Assembly (NCBI RefSeq): GCF_003298505.1
Contig: NZ_QNGB01000010.1
Coordinates: 62,001 to 126,000, forward strand
Direction of reading: 5' to 3'
Length of the DNA stretch: 64,000 nt
Source: Roseovarius sp. TE539
GTDB taxonomy: Bacteria; Pseudomonadota; Alphaproteobacteria; Rhodobacterales; Rhodobacteraceae
Made by a program: the position numbers and the translations under genes. The notes beneath the pieces are model-generated. The model saw nothing but the letters and a program-made list of their open reading frames with translations. It was not told the origin of the DNA and made no database searches. This document shows positions 24,323 through 33,661 of the stretch, piece after piece (position 1 is the first letter of the stretch; the number at the start of each line of letters is the position of its first letter).

Positions 24323-25675
24323 ATGCGCAGCACGGGTCTTCTGGCCGCAGTTACGGGCATCATCATCGCAGGGGTTCAGGCGGCGGCGAACGCGCCGGAC
24401 ACCTCCCTCCGGCCGCAGATGCGGCCAACCGACGACAGCGTGGCGGTGGCGCGCGCGGTCATGTCGCCGGTGCGCAGCTTGCGCCCGGTTCTGCGTCCGG
24501 CCGGCATTGCCGAGACAGCGGCCGCGCGTCCGGAACGGCGGACGGCCGTCGATTCGGATTTCGGAAGGTGGGTGCGCGGCTTTCGGCGTCGCGCAATAGC
24601 TGCGGGCATCTCCGCGTCAGTGTTTGATGCGGCATTTCGCGGCGTGCGTTACAACGAGGGCGTGATCGCAAAGGATCGCAACCAATCGGAATTCACCAAG
24701 CAGATATGGGATTACCTTGACAGCGCCGCCTCTCCCGTGCGGGTCCGGAATGGGCGCGCGGCCCTGCGCGAGCATGCAAGGACCCTGCGCCGGATCGAGG
24801 CGAAATATGGCGTCGAGAAAGAAATCGTCACGGCCGTATGGGGCCTCGAAAGTGCCTATGGGGCGCGGCGCGGCGACAAGCCCCTGATCGAGGCCCTGGC
24901 AACGCTGGCCCATGACGGCCGTCGCGGGCGATTCTTCGAGAACCAGTTGATCGCCGCGCTCAAAATCATCCAGTCGGGCGATGTGCGGCCGGAGGACATG
25001 AAGGGCTCGTGGGCCGGGGCCATGGGCCATACGCAGTTCATTCCCACGTCATACCTGGCATATGCCGTGGACTTCACCGGAGACGGCAAGCGCGATATCT
25101 GGTCGGACGACCCGACCGATGCCCTGGCGTCAACCGCCGCCTACCTGAAGCGTTTCGGATGGCGCAAGGGGCAGCCATGGGGCGTGGAAGTGCAGTTGCC
25201 GCGCGGTTTCGATCATTCCGCCGCCCGCCGCAAGAATCGAAAGATGCCGTCCCAATGGGCCCGGGCCGGTATCACGGACATGGATGGCAAGCCGGTGCCG
25301 GATTACGGGCGCGCGTCGATCCTGCTTCCTGCGGGGGCGCAAGGGGCCGCTTTCATGATATTCGACAATTTCGCCGTCCTGGAGCGTTACAACAAGGCCG
25401 ATGCCTATGTCATCGGGGTCGGGCACCTGGCTGATCGCCTGAAAGGGGGCGCGCCGATAAAGGCCGGATGGCCACGCGGATACGAGCCGTTGTCCTTCAA
25501 GGAAAAAAAGGAAATGCAACGCCGCCTGACCCGCAAGGGGTTCCGTCTTGAAAAGATCGACGGGATCATCGGCCCGAATACCGTGGATGCGATCCGTGCG
25601 TTCCAGCAATCGGTTGGTGTTACACCGGATGGTTATCCCAGCCAAACATTGCTGACGCTGCTCAAGCGGCGTTGA
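24323..25675 (+). CDS. Lytic murein transglycosylase, MltB-type, with peptidoglycan-binding domain
   Basis: A 450-residue periplasmic muramidase that cleaves glycan strands with 1,6-anhydro ring formation. A signal peptide covers about residues 1-22. After an Arg/Pro-rich linker comes the SLT/MltB domain (about 78-380), with catalytic Glu176 in VWGLESAYG and family segments GAMGHTQFIPTSYLAYAVDF, split as usual, and DIWSDDPTDALASTAAYL. A C-terminal PG_binding_1 domain (about 390-448) ends in DGIIGPNTVDAIRAFQ. No lipobox cysteine is seen, so it is soluble. It lies alone between petR and the tRNA gene. Confidence 0.93.
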   Translation: MRSTGLLAAVTGIIIAGVQAAANAPDTSLRPQMRPTDDSVAVARAVMSPVRSLRPVLRPAGIAETAAARPERRTAVDSDFGRWVRGFRRRAIAAGISASVFDAAFRGVRYNEGVIAKDRNQSEFTKQIWDYLDSAASPVRVRNGRAALREHARTLRRIEAKYGVEKEIVTAVWGLESAYGARRGDKPLIEALATLAHDGRRGRFFENQLIAALKIIQSGDVRPEDMKGSWAGAMGHTQFIPTSYLAYAVDFTGDGKRDIWSDDPTDALASTAAYLKRFGWRKGQPWGVEVQLPRGFDHSAARRKNRKMPSQWARAGITDMDGKPVPDYGRASILLPAGAQGAAFMIFDNFAVLERYNKADAYVIGVGHLADRLKGGAPIKAGWPRGYEPLSFKEKKEMQRRLTRKGFRLEKIDGIIGPNTVDAIRAFQQSVGVTPDGYPSQTLLTLLKRR

Positions 25676-25784
25676 ACGGGCGACTTTCCGAAGCGCGTAT
25701 GCCAACGCACTGCGATGACCCGATGCCAGGACTGGACGACACGCATTCCACCAGGTCGGACGGGGATGAAAGAGAAACATGATT

Positions 25785-25860
<76 letters not shown>

Positions 25861-25958
25861 AAGGCGGGACGGGTGCCATGCCCCGAACCGTCGCCGCTGT
25901 CTAGGCAAAGCCGCCGACGGGATCAAGCGGAAAATCCCGTCTGCGGGCAGCCGGGCGT

Positions 25959-26282
25959 TCAGCCCTCCGTGTCCTCCGAGGAGACATCGGTGATGTCGTC
26001 CAGCGAAACGCTGTCGTCATCATCGTCCTCCAGGACGTCATCGCCAAGATCGACATCGACATTGTCGTCTTCCAGGACCTCGGCGTCGGGTGAAGCCTCG
26101 TCCTTCTTGGCTTTCTTGCTCTCGGCGTCCTCGGCGTCGGCGGTCATGGACCGTGACTTGCCGGTGCTGAGTTCGACGACTTCACCGGTGTAGGGACTCA
26201 CGATCGGATCCTTGTTCAGATCGTAGAACCGCTTGCCGGTTGTCGGGCAGACGCGTTTCACACCCCAGTCTTCCTTGGGCAT
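25959..26282 (-). CDS. TIGR02300 family protein
   Basis: A 107-residue protein with a short conserved N-terminal domain (MPKEDWGVKRVCPTTGKRFY, then DLNKDPIVSPYTGE), a pattern resembling a degenerate zinc-ribbon with a single Cys, followed by an extremely acidic tail (about residues 45-107, with runs of Asp). Function is unknown; alphaproteobacteria conserve the gene. An AGAGGGA site sets the start at 26282. It is encoded by one strand while the metallopeptidase gene on the other strand starts 113 bases away. Confidence 0.85.
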   Translation of the reverse strand: MPKEDWGVKRVCPTTGKRFYDLNKDPIVSPYTGEVVELSTGKSRSMTADAEDAESKKAKKDEASPDAEVLEDDNVDVDLGDDVLEDDDDDSVSLDDITDVSSEDTEG

Positions 26283-26395
26283 ATGGTATCCCTCTTGCAT
26301 CTCGTGTCTTGTGGACGATCCGCGCCAACTGCCATAACCGAGCAGGGCTGTCAAAGGCTTTGGACGGCGCCGATGAAACACGACCCGGAATGCAC

Positions 26396-27085
26396 ATGAC
26401 CGATCACGTTCTGCAAGGTATTCCGCCCGTTGCGTTGACGCTCAGGCGTTCGTCGCGGGCACGGAGAATGTCGCTCAGGATTTCCGGGCTGGACGGGCGC
26501 GTGACGTTGACCGTTCCGCCGGGTACGTCCGAGCGCGAGGCGCTGGACTTCGCCCGCAGCAAGGCGGAATGGCTGCGCGGCCGCCTGGCCGGGGTGCCCG
26601 TGCAGCAGGTGGTGCGCCCGGGCATGAAAGTGCCGGTTGAGGGGCAGCCGCGGCAAGTGGCACAGGGTGAGGGGCGCGGTATCTACTTGATCGGTGACGA
26701 GATTCTTCTGCCCCGGGGTGATGCTCAGGGGCGCCGGCTTCGGGCGTGGTTCAGGACACTGGCGCGCGAGCGGCTGTCGCGGGCATCCGATCGGCACGCG
26801 GCCAACCTGGGCCTGGACTACAGCCGTATCACCCTCCGTGATACGCGCTCACGGTGGGGATCATGCACATCAGCCGGGGCGCTGATGTATTCCTGGCGCT
26901 TGATCATGGCCCCGCCAGACGTTCTGGATTACGTGGCCGCACACGAGGTTGCGCATCTGGGTGAGATGAACCATTCCGCCCGTTTCTGGCGGCTTGTCGC
27001 GCAGTTGCGGCCGGATTTCGAGACGCAGCGCCGCTGGCTGCACCGCAACGGGGCAGACCTTCACCGCTATCGTTTCGACGATTGA
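26396..27085 (+). CDS. YgjP-type zinc metallopeptidase-like protein (M48/DUF45)
   Basis: A 229-residue protein of the YgjP/DUF45 group. The zinc-binding helix HEVAHLGEMNH (His183, Glu184, His187) is intact, preceded by the family signature SRWGSCTSAG and followed by FWRLVAQLRPDF. Its substrate is unknown. Two ATGs (26390, 26396) are possible and the ribosome site is weak; the later one is used. No signal peptide, so it is cytoplasmic. Confidence 0.85.
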   Translation: MTDHVLQGIPPVALTLRRSSRARRMSLRISGLDGRVTLTVPPGTSEREALDFARSKAEWLRGRLAGVPVQQVVRPGMKVPVEGQPRQVAQGEGRGIYLIGDEILLPRGDAQGRRLRAWFRTLARERLSRASDRHAANLGLDYSRITLRDTRSRWGSCTSAGALMYSWRLIMAPPDVLDYVAAHEVAHLGEMNHSARFWRLVAQLRPDFETQRRWLHRNGADLHRYRFDD

Positions 27086-27095
27086 CCATTCGGCA

Positions 27096-27111
27096 TTTTG
27101 TGATCACAAAA
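27096..27111. promoter_or_regulatory. Candidate GntR operator, perfect 16-bp palindrome
   Basis: TTTTGTGATCACAAAA is perfectly self-complementary and ends five bases before the GntR-regulator start codon. Its core TTGTGATCACAA is of the kind bound by FadR/VanR-subfamily GntR proteins. Autoregulation of the regulator-antiporter operon is the simplest reading. Confidence 0.55.
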
Positions 27112-27116
27112 GGTCC

Positions 27117-27773
27117 ATGCTCATCAATCCACGCCCCGATCCTGCCCCTTCGGCCCATGACCGTGTCTATCGCGGCATGCGGGGACGCATCATGCATGGC
27201 GAGATCGGCCCCGGTGAGGCATTGACACTACGCGGTCTGGGACGTGAATTCGGGGTATCCATGACCCCGGCGCGCGAAGCCATACGCCGGCTCGCTGCCG
27301 AAGGTGCGTTGACGCTTTCGAATTCGGGCAGGGTGACGACGCCAGAGCTTACCAATGACCGGATCGAGGAACTGGCGGCATTGCGTGCACTGCTGGAAGT
27401 CGAACTGGCCAGCCGCGCCCTGCCACGCGCCCATATCGCCCTGATCGAACGGCTTCAGGCGATCAATGCGCGCATCGCCGAGGATATCGCCCGTCAGGAC
27501 GGGGTGGCTTACATCCGCCGCAATCTGGAATTTCACCGGACCCTCTTTCTCCGGGCGCAGGCGCCGGCAATGCTTGCCATGGCTGAAACGGTCTGGCTTC
27601 AGTTGGGCCCGACGACCCGGGCCCTCTATGGGCGCCTGCGCCGCAAGGACCCGCCGCATTTTCACCGGCTGATCATCGCGGCGCTCAAGGCCGGCGACGA
27701 GCCGGGATTGCGGCTTGCCGTCCGTTCTGATGTCACCCAGGGACTGAAGCACCTGACCCGTCAGGGGGAATGA
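27117..27773 (+). CDS. GntR-family (FadR/VanR subfamily) transcriptional regulator
   Basis: A 218-residue regulator: winged helix at about residues 15-75 (LRGLGREFGVSMTPAREAIR as the HTH) and an all-helical FCD effector domain (about 85-210) with a metal-type motif, including ELASRALPRAH, EFHRTLF and HFHRLIIAAL. The start at 27117 lies immediately after a perfect palindrome (27096-27111). Its stop overlaps the antiporter start by four bases, so both are one transcript. Effector is unknown; FCD regulators usually sense small carboxylic acids. Confidence 0.9.
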   Translation: MLINPRPDPAPSAHDRVYRGMRGRIMHGEIGPGEALTLRGLGREFGVSMTPAREAIRRLAAEGALTLSNSGRVTTPELTNDRIEELAALRALLEVELASRALPRAHIALIERLQAINARIAEDIARQDGVAYIRRNLEFHRTLFLRAQAPAMLAMAETVWLQLGPTTRALYGRLRRKDPPHFHRLIIAALKAGDEPGLRLAVRSDVTQGLKHLTRQGE

Positions 27774-28939
27774 ACGTGGATCTGCCTGTTCTGCTGATCA
27801 CGCTCGGGGTGCTTTTCCTTGCCGGATTGCTGGCCGACGAGGGCGGCAGGCGGACGCGCTTGCCGCGGGTGACACTCCTGCTGGCCTGCGGTCTGGTGGC
27901 GGGCCGGGCCGGGTTCGGCCTGATTCCGCCGGAGGTCGAGGAATGGTACGAATTCCTGTCGGTCACCGCGCTGACCATGGTGGCCTTTCTTCTGGGCAGC
28001 GCATTGACGCGCGACAACATGCTGCGCGACGGCCGGGCGATCCTCGGGGTTTCGCTGTCGATCGTGATCGTGACCCTGATCCTTGTTACGGGCGGTCTGT
28101 GGCTTCTGGGTGTGCCTGCCGAGGCAGCGCTTCTGTTGGGGGCAATTGCCACGGCCACGGCACCCGCGGCCACCCAGGATGTGATCCAACAATCGGGTGT
28201 CGAGGGGCGTTTCGTGGACATGATCCGCGGAATCGTTGCCATTGACGACGCCTGGGGTCTCCTGGCCTTCTCGCTGGTTGCGGTCGTGGCGCGTGGCCTT
28301 GCAGGCGGACTGGAAACGGCCCTTCTTCTGGATGCCGGCCGGGAGATCCTTGGCGCGGTCCTTCTCGGGACGGCCATCGGATTGCCGGCCAGCTACCTGA
28401 CCGGGCGGCTGAGCCCGGGAGAACCATTGCAGACCGAGGCGCTCGGAATCGTGTTCCTGACCGCAGGGCTTGCAATGTGGGCCGACCTGTCATTCCTGAT
28501 CGCCGGAATGACCGCAGGCATGATCATTGCCAACATGGCCCGACACCATGACAGGGCGTTTCACGAGATCGAGCATATCCAGTGGCCCTTCATGATCCTG
28601 TTTTTCGTGCTGGCGGGCGCGTCTCTGGAGCCCGGATTGCTGGCCGGGGCGGGGATGGCCGGTGCGGCCTACGTGTGTCTCAGGATCGCTTCGCGGCTTG
28701 CCGGAGGCTGGATTGGCGGGACGCTGGCAGGGGCGCCTGTCGCGCATCGGCCCTGGTATGGCATCGCCCTTCTTCCGCAGGCCGGCGTCGCGGTTGGCAT
28801 GGCGCTCGTCGCCGGACAGGAATTTCCGCAGTATTCCGATCTTGTCCTGACACTGACGATCGGTACGACGGTCCTGTTCGAGCTGATCGGTCCGGCAGGA
28901 ACATTGCTGGCGATACGGAAAGTCTCGGAACGGGGGTAA
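27770..28939 (+). CDS. CPA2-type cation:proton antiporter
   Basis: A 389-residue inner-membrane protein with eleven to twelve hydrophobic segments in the Na+/H+ exchanger fold. Family features include VAFLLGSALT, ATAPAATQDVIQQSG (extended chain helix region) and IVAIDDAWGLLAF with the paired acidic residues of the ion site. It lacks the C-terminal TrkA-N domain of KefB/C. Start overlaps the GntR gene stop (ATGA). The gene is convergent with accA. Which cation it carries is not evident. Confidence 0.9.
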   Translation: MNVDLPVLLITLGVLFLAGLLADEGGRRTRLPRVTLLLACGLVAGRAGFGLIPPEVEEWYEFLSVTALTMVAFLLGSALTRDNMLRDGRAILGVSLSIVIVTLILVTGGLWLLGVPAEAALLLGAIATATAPAATQDVIQQSGVEGRFVDMIRGIVAIDDAWGLLAFSLVAVVARGLAGGLETALLLDAGREILGAVLLGTAIGLPASYLTGRLSPGEPLQTEALGIVFLTAGLAMWADLSFLIAGMTAGMIIANMARHHDRAFHEIEHIQWPFMILFFVLAGASLEPGLLAGAGMAGAAYVCLRIASRLAGGWIGGTLAGAPVAHRPWYGIALLPQAGVAVGMALVAGQEFPQYSDLVLTLTIGTTVLFELIGPAGTLLAIRKVSERG

Positions 28940-28957
28940 GCCAAACTGTACCGGCGC

Positions 28958-29920
28958 TCAGGACGCGAGCCCCTTGTCGCCCATTTTGAGAAACTTGTCG
29001 CGGCGGTCCTTGATCAGCTTCTTCGGGGTTTTCGCCTCAAGCTCACTCAGCATCGCGGTGACGGTCTTGCCGACGGATTGGATCGTGGCCTCGCGGTCAC
29101 GGTGCGCCCCGCCAAGCGGTTCGTCGATGATCCGGTCCGCGACCCCGAGCTTGACCAGATCCTGCGCGGTCAGGCGCAGCGCCTCGGCGGCCTCGCGCAT
29201 TTTCTCGGCATCTTTCCACAGGATCGAGGCACAGCCCTCGGGCGAGATCACCGAGTAGACGGAATGTTCCAGCATCGCCACGCGGTTGGCGCTTGCGAAC
29301 GCCACGGCGCCGCCTGATCCGCCCTCGCCGATGATCACGGAGACAAGCGGCACGCCGATCGAAAGGCATTTCTGGGTCGCGCGGGCAATCGCCTCGGATT
29401 GGCCGCGTTCCTCGGCGCCCTTTCCGGGATAGGCGCCCGGCGTATCGACCAGCGTGACGACCGGCAGACCGAACCTGTCGGCCATGTCCATAAGGCGTAT
29501 CGCCTTGCGGTATCCCTCGGGGCGGGCCATGCCGAAATTTCGTGCTATGCGCGATTTGGTATCGTTGCCCTTCTCGTGGCCGATCACCATCACCGGCTTG
29601 TCATCAAGGCGGGCAAGGCCGCCCATGACGGCATGATCATCGGCGAAGTTCCGGTCACCCGCGAGGGGCGTGAATTCTGAAAAAAGTGCCTCGATGTAAT
29701 CGCGGCAATGGGGCCTTTCAGGATGCCGCGCGACCTGGCATTTCCGCCACGGCGTCAAGTTGCGGTAGAGATCCTTGAGCATGTCCGCGGCCTTGCGGTC
29801 CAACGCGCCTGCCTCGGGTTCGACATCCATGTCCTCGCTTTGCCGGGCCATTGCCCGAAGCTCCTCGGCCTTGCCTTCGATTTCGGCCAGGGGCTTTTCG
29901 AAGTCGAGGTAGTTGGTCAT
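28958..29920 (-). CDS. accA: Acetyl-CoA carboxylase carboxyltransferase subunit alpha
   Basis: A 320-residue cytoplasmic subunit that with AccD transfers the carboxyl group from biotin to acetyl-CoA, making malonyl-CoA. Seen are [25 protein letters not shown], the oxyanion and CoA-binding stretches [15 protein letters not shown] and [19 protein letters not shown], and [13 protein letters not shown]. Length matches the family. It stands alone between the antiporter and LysE genes; accD is not in the window. Confidence 0.97.
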   Translation of the reverse strand: MTNYLDFEKPLAEIEGKAEELRAMARQSEDMDVEPEAGALDRKAADMLKDLYRNLTPWRKCQVARHPERPHCRDYIEALFSEFTPLAGDRNFADDHAVMGGLARLDDKPVMVIGHEKGNDTKSRIARNFGMARPEGYRKAIRLMDMADRFGLPVVTLVDTPGAYPGKGAEERGQSEAIARATQKCLSIGVPLVSVIIGEGGSGGAVAFASANRVAMLEHSVYSVISPEGCASILWKDAEKMREAAEALRLTAQDLVKLGVADRIIDEPLGGAHRDREATIQSVGKTVTAMLSELEAKTPKKLIKDRRDKFLKMGDKGLAS

Positions 29921-30000
29921 CGGTCACTCCAGCAATCGCGCCCGCGTTATATGGCCGGTGACGGCAGGATTTGCAATCGTCGACGGACGGGGCCGCGGTG

Positions 30001-30615
30001 TCAGGCGGTGCCGGGCCAGAGGACCGGGATGAGCGTGGCCAGCAACAGGATCGCCATGACCCAGTTGAAGGCCCGAAGCCTTGCCGGACTTTTCAGAACA
30101 CGCCGCATCTGCTGGCCCAGAACGGTCCAGCTGGTTGTGCTGGCCACCGACACGCAGACATAGACGCCCGAGACCCAGAGAACCGCTGCCAGATCGCGGC
30201 TGGCGGCATAGAGGGTGATGGCCGACAAAGCCATCGACCATGCCTTGGGATTGACCCATTGGAAGGCCGCCGATTGCAGGAAGGTCAACGGTCGGCCGGT
30301 GGCCTCGGTCCGCCCCGGGGGGGCGGCATTGGCAATTTTCCATGCCAGATACAGAAGATAGGCGACGCTGAGCACCTTGAGGATCGTATAGCTGGGGGGC
30401 CAGGCATCGAAGAGCTGCATTACCCCCACCCCGACCAAAAGCACCATGGAAGGGAACCCGAGCCCGATACCCAGCATGTGCGGAATGGTCCGCCGGAAAC
30501 CGAAATTCGCCCCGGAGGCCATGAGCATCAGGTTGTTCGGACCGGGGGTGATGACGGTCACGAAAGCGAAGGCGAAAAGGGCAGTCAGAAGGTTCAGCGT
30601 CATGGTTGCAACCAT
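30001..30615 (-). CDS. LysE/RhtB-family amino acid exporter
   Basis: A 204-residue inner-membrane exporter with five to six helices. Family signature VITPGPNNLMLMASGANFG is near the N-terminus, followed by helices around LGIGLGFPSMVLLVGVG and FLQSAAFQWVNPKAW. The start is put at 30615, with AGAGGA upstream; the long upstream frame overlaps the divergent gene and is not credible. It faces an Lrp-type regulator 70 bases away, the classic arrangement for LysE-type exporters under an amino-acid-sensing activator. Confidence 0.92.
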   Translation of the reverse strand: MVATMTLNLLTALFAFAFVTVITPGPNNLMLMASGANFGFRRTIPHMLGIGLGFPSMVLLVGVGVMQLFDAWPPSYTILKVLSVAYLLYLAWKIANAAPPGRTEATGRPLTFLQSAAFQWVNPKAWSMALSAITLYAASRDLAAVLWVSGVYVCVSVASTTSWTVLGQQMRRVLKSPARLRAFNWVMAILLLATLIPVLWPGTA

Positions 30616-30685
30616 ATTGATCCTCTCGCGCATTTGAATTGCTTTCTTTTGCGAATGTTCCGAAAATATGCAATTACTGATCGTC

Positions 30686-31129
30686 ATGGATGGTATTGAC
30701 GAGCGGATATTGCAAGAACTTACGCGTGATGGCAGGATCAGCAATCTTGACCTTGCAGAGCGGATAGGGCTTTCGCCGTCTGCCTGCCTGCGGCGGGTTG
30801 CGGCCCTGGAGCGGCAGGGCCGGATACGCGGATATCGCGCCATCCTGGACCGCGGGGCGATGGGAATCGGATTTGTCGCCTACGCGACAGTGGGCCTGAA
30901 TTCTCACACCAAGGCCAGCCAGGAGGCGTTCGAACGCGCCATGGCCGTGGCGCCCGAGGTTGTCGAATGTCACAACATCACCGGATCGGTCGAATATCTG
31001 CTGCGGATCGAGGTCACCGATCTGCCAGCCTACAAGGCATTCCACACCGACGTGATCGGGACCCTGCCGCAGGTCAATGCGATCACCTCTTATGTCGTCA
31101 TGGGCTCGCCAAAGGACGAACGCGCCTGA
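30686..31129 (+). CDS. Lrp/AsnC-family regulator, divergent to LysE exporter
   Basis: A 147-residue feast/famine regulator with N-terminal HTH (ISNLDLAERIGLSPSACLRR) and C-terminal RAM domain (about 65-140, with NITGSVEYLLRIEV). The start ATG at 30686 (MDGIDERIL) is preferred over 30668 on family grounds, though neither has a good ribosome site. It probably controls the adjacent exporter according to an amino acid level. It is distinct from the AsnC-type gene at 11697. Confidence 0.9.
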   Translation: MDGIDERILQELTRDGRISNLDLAERIGLSPSACLRRVAALERQGRIRGYRAILDRGAMGIGFVAYATVGLNSHTKASQEAFERAMAVAPEVVECHNITGSVEYLLRIEVTDLPAYKAFHTDVIGTLPQVNAITSYVVMGSPKDERA

Positions 31130-31187
31130 CGCAACAGGCGGGCCGGGCCTCTTCCCACCGCGCACGCCGCGCGATATGCCGGGGATC

Positions 31188-32243
31188 ATGGAAACGATGA
31201 CCCAGGTTCATGCCCGGCTGATCGCCGAGGGGCAGCTGAAGCCCGATGCAGCGCAGGAGGCGCTGCTGCCCGAGTTCGAGCGTATCCGCGCGGGCCTGGC
31301 GCAGCCGGCGCGGGGCTGGTTCCGCCGCCGCCCCGAACCCCCGAAAGGCCTGTACATATGGGGAGGGGTGGGACGCGGCAAGTCCATGCTGATGGACATG
31401 TTCGTGAAGACAGCTCCGGTGCCGTTCCGCCGTGTGCATTTCCACGCTTTCATGCAGGAAATCCATGCCGGGCTACACGAGGCCCGTCAGCGCGGTGAGG
31501 AGGATGCCATCGCGCCAGTGGCCGCGGGTGTCGCCCAATCGGCGCGCCTTCTGGCCTTCGATGAAATGCAGATCACGGACATAACCGATGCAATGGTGGT
31601 CGGGCGGCTGTTCGAGGCCCTGCTCGATGCCGGTGTCGTGGTTGTCACGACCTCGAACCGTGTGCCTGACGATTTGTACAAGGACGGTCTGAACCGACAG
31701 CTTTTCCTGCCATTCATTGAACTTCTGAAAGAGCGGATGGTTGTGCACGAGCTGGTTTCGCCCACCGATTACAGGCAGGGCCGGATCTCCGGAAGCCCGG
31801 TTTATTTCACCCCCCTGAACAGCGAATCGCGGGCCGCGATGGACCGGATCTGGGCTGATCTGTCAGACGGGCAGGAAGAACCCCTGGCCCTGACCGTGAA
31901 CCGGCGCGAAGTCACGATCCCACGGTTTCACAACGGTGTGGCACGCGCGACCTTCTACGACCTGTGCGGCAATCCTCTTGGCCCGGCGGACTTTCTGGCC
32001 ATCGCGGACGCGGTGCGGGTCCTGATGCTGGACAACATTCCGCAAATGGGGCGCTCGAATTTCAACGAGGCGAAACGTTTCGTCACCTTGGTCGATGCAC
32101 TTTACGAGGCCGGTGTCCAACTTGTCTGTTCGGCTGCGGCAGAACCTGAATACCTCTATCTGGAAGGCGAGGGCACGTTCGAGTTCGACCGCACGGCAAG
32201 CCGACTGCGTGAAATGCAGTCCGAGGCGTGGGCCCGGGATTGA
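31188..32243 (+). CDS. zapE: Cell division protein ZapE (AFG1-like ATPase)
   Basis: A P-loop ATPase of the AFG1/ZapE family, about 351 residues, associated with the Z-ring. Walker A GGVGRGKS (about residues 59-66), Walker B LLAFDEMQ, an Arg-bearing TTSNRVPDDLYKDGLNR sensor region, and the C-terminal NFNEAKRFVTLVDALYE are intact. Starts at 31176, 31188 and 31197 are possible; none has an ideal site. It is followed by a perfect hairpin that contains its own stop codon. Confidence 0.93.
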   Translation: METMTQVHARLIAEGQLKPDAAQEALLPEFERIRAGLAQPARGWFRRRPEPPKGLYIWGGVGRGKSMLMDMFVKTAPVPFRRVHFHAFMQEIHAGLHEARQRGEEDAIAPVAAGVAQSARLLAFDEMQITDITDAMVVGRLFEALLDAGVVVVTTSNRVPDDLYKDGLNRQLFLPFIELLKERMVVHELVSPTDYRQGRISGSPVYFTPLNSESRAAMDRIWADLSDGQEEPLALTVNRREVTIPRFHNGVARATFYDLCGNPLGPADFLAIADAVRVLMLDNIPQMGRSNFNEAKRFVTLVDALYEAGVQLVCSAAAEPEYLYLEGEGTFEFDRTASRLREMQSEAWARD

Positions 32244-32252
32244 ACCCGGGCC
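32231..32252. terminator. Hairpin between convergent zapE and the small secreted peptide gene
   Basis: GGCCCGGG, loop ATTGAA, CCCGGGCC: a perfect eight-base stem enclosing the zapE stop codon and lying 11 bases from the end of the convergent peptide gene. It may serve both directions. Confidence 0.55.
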
Positions 32253-32262
32253 GCGGCATCGC

Positions 32263-32379
32263 TTAACGGTCGATGCACTTCTTGGGGAAACAGTTGCCAT
32301 TGAAGGGGCCGCTGGACTCCGCGGCGATGGCCGGTGCGGATACGGCGGCGAGAATTGTTGCAAGTGCAATAATACGCAT
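32263..32379 (-). CDS. Small secreted peptide with two cysteines (38 residues)
   Basis: A very short gene. The product has a signal peptide (MRIIALATILAAVSAPAIAA, cleavage after AIAA) and a mature part of 18 residues reading ESSGPFNGNCFPKKCIDR, with two Cys five apart that could form a disulfide. AGAGGA lies eight bases upstream of the ATG at 32379, a good ribosome site; the longer frame (to 32493) would only add an unrelated N-terminus. I do not recognise the family. A periplasmic or released peptide is inferred from the signal sequence. Confidence 0.7.
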   Translation of the reverse strand: MRIIALATILAAVSAPAIAAESSGPFNGNCFPKKCIDR

Positions 32380-32527
32380 GGTGATTGTCCTCTTTTCGTC
32401 ATCAGAGTGCCGGAATAGGCCTCTCTCATGACGTTTTAGATAAATTGATCGCGAGGACCGGCAAGCCGGACTCATATCAACGTGATGCGGCACGCACGTC
32501 CGGACACGCGATCGTGCTGGGCCGGGA

Positions 32528-33229
32528 TCAATCCAGGCCGGCGATCAGATCCGGCACATCCGCAAGATCGCGCACCGTGAAGAAACGGCCGCTGTCCAGC
32601 GGCGGCGCCGCATGTTCGATTTCCCATGTCAGGTCATGTGGCACGTGTACGCCCCAGCCCCCGGCATCAATCGCCGGCAAAACGTCCGATTTCATGGAGT
32701 TTCCGATCATCATGGCGCGTGACGCGCCATCGCCGTGCCGCGCGAAGATCGAGGCATAGACGGGTGCGGTCTTGTCGCTGACGATCTCGACCGCGTCGAA
32801 GAAATCGCCCAGCCCCGACTGTGCGAGCTTGCGTTCCTGGTCCAGAAGATCCCCCTTGGTGATCAGCACGATCCGGTGGCGTCCCGCCAGCCTGCGCAGG
32901 CAGGATTCGGCATGCGGCAGAAGGTCTATCGGGTGGCGCAGCATGTCCTGCCCCGCGGCGATGAGTTCGGAGATGACCGAAGCCGGCACCCGCGAGTTGG
33001 TCACCTCGATCGCGGTTTCGATCATGGACAGCGTGAAGCCCTTGATCCCGAATCCGTAATGGCCCAGGTTGCGCCGCTCTGCCTCCAGAAGGCGTACCAT
33101 GAGGTCTTCCGGGTCGACGTGATCCGACAGCAGGGCAGCGAACCGCTCCTGGGTCAGTCGAAAGAACCTCTCATTGTGCCAGAGGGTATCGTCCGCATCG
33201 AAGCCGATTGTCGTCAAATTCCGTTTCAT
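32528..33229 (-). CDS. HAD-superfamily hydrolase
   Basis: A 233-residue HAD phosphatase-like protein. Motif I FDADDTLW with Asp11 and Asp13, a helical cap domain (about 20-90), motif II (VLITKGD), the motif III Lys near VSDKT, and motif [11 protein letters not shown] are all seen, so it should be active. Substrate is not predictable. The start at 33229 gives motif I at the expected place. It is divergent from clpS with about 95 bases between their starts. Confidence 0.9.
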   Translation of the reverse strand: MKRNLTTIGFDADDTLWHNERFFRLTQERFAALLSDHVDPEDLMVRLLEAERRNLGHYGFGIKGFTLSMIETAIEVTNSRVPASVISELIAAGQDMLRHPIDLLPHAESCLRRLAGRHRIVLITKGDLLDQERKLAQSGLGDFFDAVEIVSDKTAPVYASIFARHGDGASRAMMIGNSMKSDVLPAIDAGGWGVHVPHDLTWEIEHAAPPLDSGRFFTVRDLADVPDLIAGLD

Positions 33230-33324
33230 CCCGCGGCTTGCGTCCAGCGCCCCCTTTTCAGGCCACCCCACGTGGTTATATAGAAATGGACGAAACGGCC
33301 ACGTCAAACATGTCTGCGAAACAA

Positions 33325-33657
33325 ATGATCCATCACACAATCATGATGTCGGGAGACGACGATGACGACAGTTCGGTCGTTGTCGAGACTCGTCAGAAGA
33401 CGAAGCGGCCACCACTCTACAAGGTGCTCCTGCTCAACGATGATTACACACCGATGGAATTCGTCGTTGCGGTTCTGGAACGGTTTTTCGGGATGAACCA
33501 CGCGCAAGCCTTCGAGATCATGCTGACCGTACACAAGAAGGGAGTCGCGGTGGTGGGAGTGTTCAGCCACGAGATTGCCGAAACCAAGGTGGCGCAGGTA
33601 ATGGATTTCGCGCGCCAGCATCAGCACCCGCTGCAATGCACCATGGAAAAAGAGTAG
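33325..33657 (+). CDS. clpS: ATP-dependent Clp protease adaptor ClpS
   Basis: A ClpS N-recognin of about 110 residues that delivers N-degron substrates to ClpAP. The core [20 protein letters not shown] carries the Asn-Asp-Asp residues of the binding pocket, followed by [18 protein letters not shown] and the end [11 protein letters not shown]. Several in-frame ATGs precede the core (33286, 33310, 33325, 33343, 33346), none with a clear ribosome site; 33325 gives the N-terminus most like relatives. An acidic run (DDDDD) separates tail and core. clpA is not adjacent. Confidence 0.92.
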   Translation: MIHHTIMMSGDDDDDSSVVVETRQKTKRPPLYKVLLLNDDYTPMEFVVAVLERFFGMNHAQAFEIMLTVHKKGVAVVGVFSHEIAETKVAQVMDFARQHQHPLQCTMEKE

Positions 33658-33661
33658 GCGC

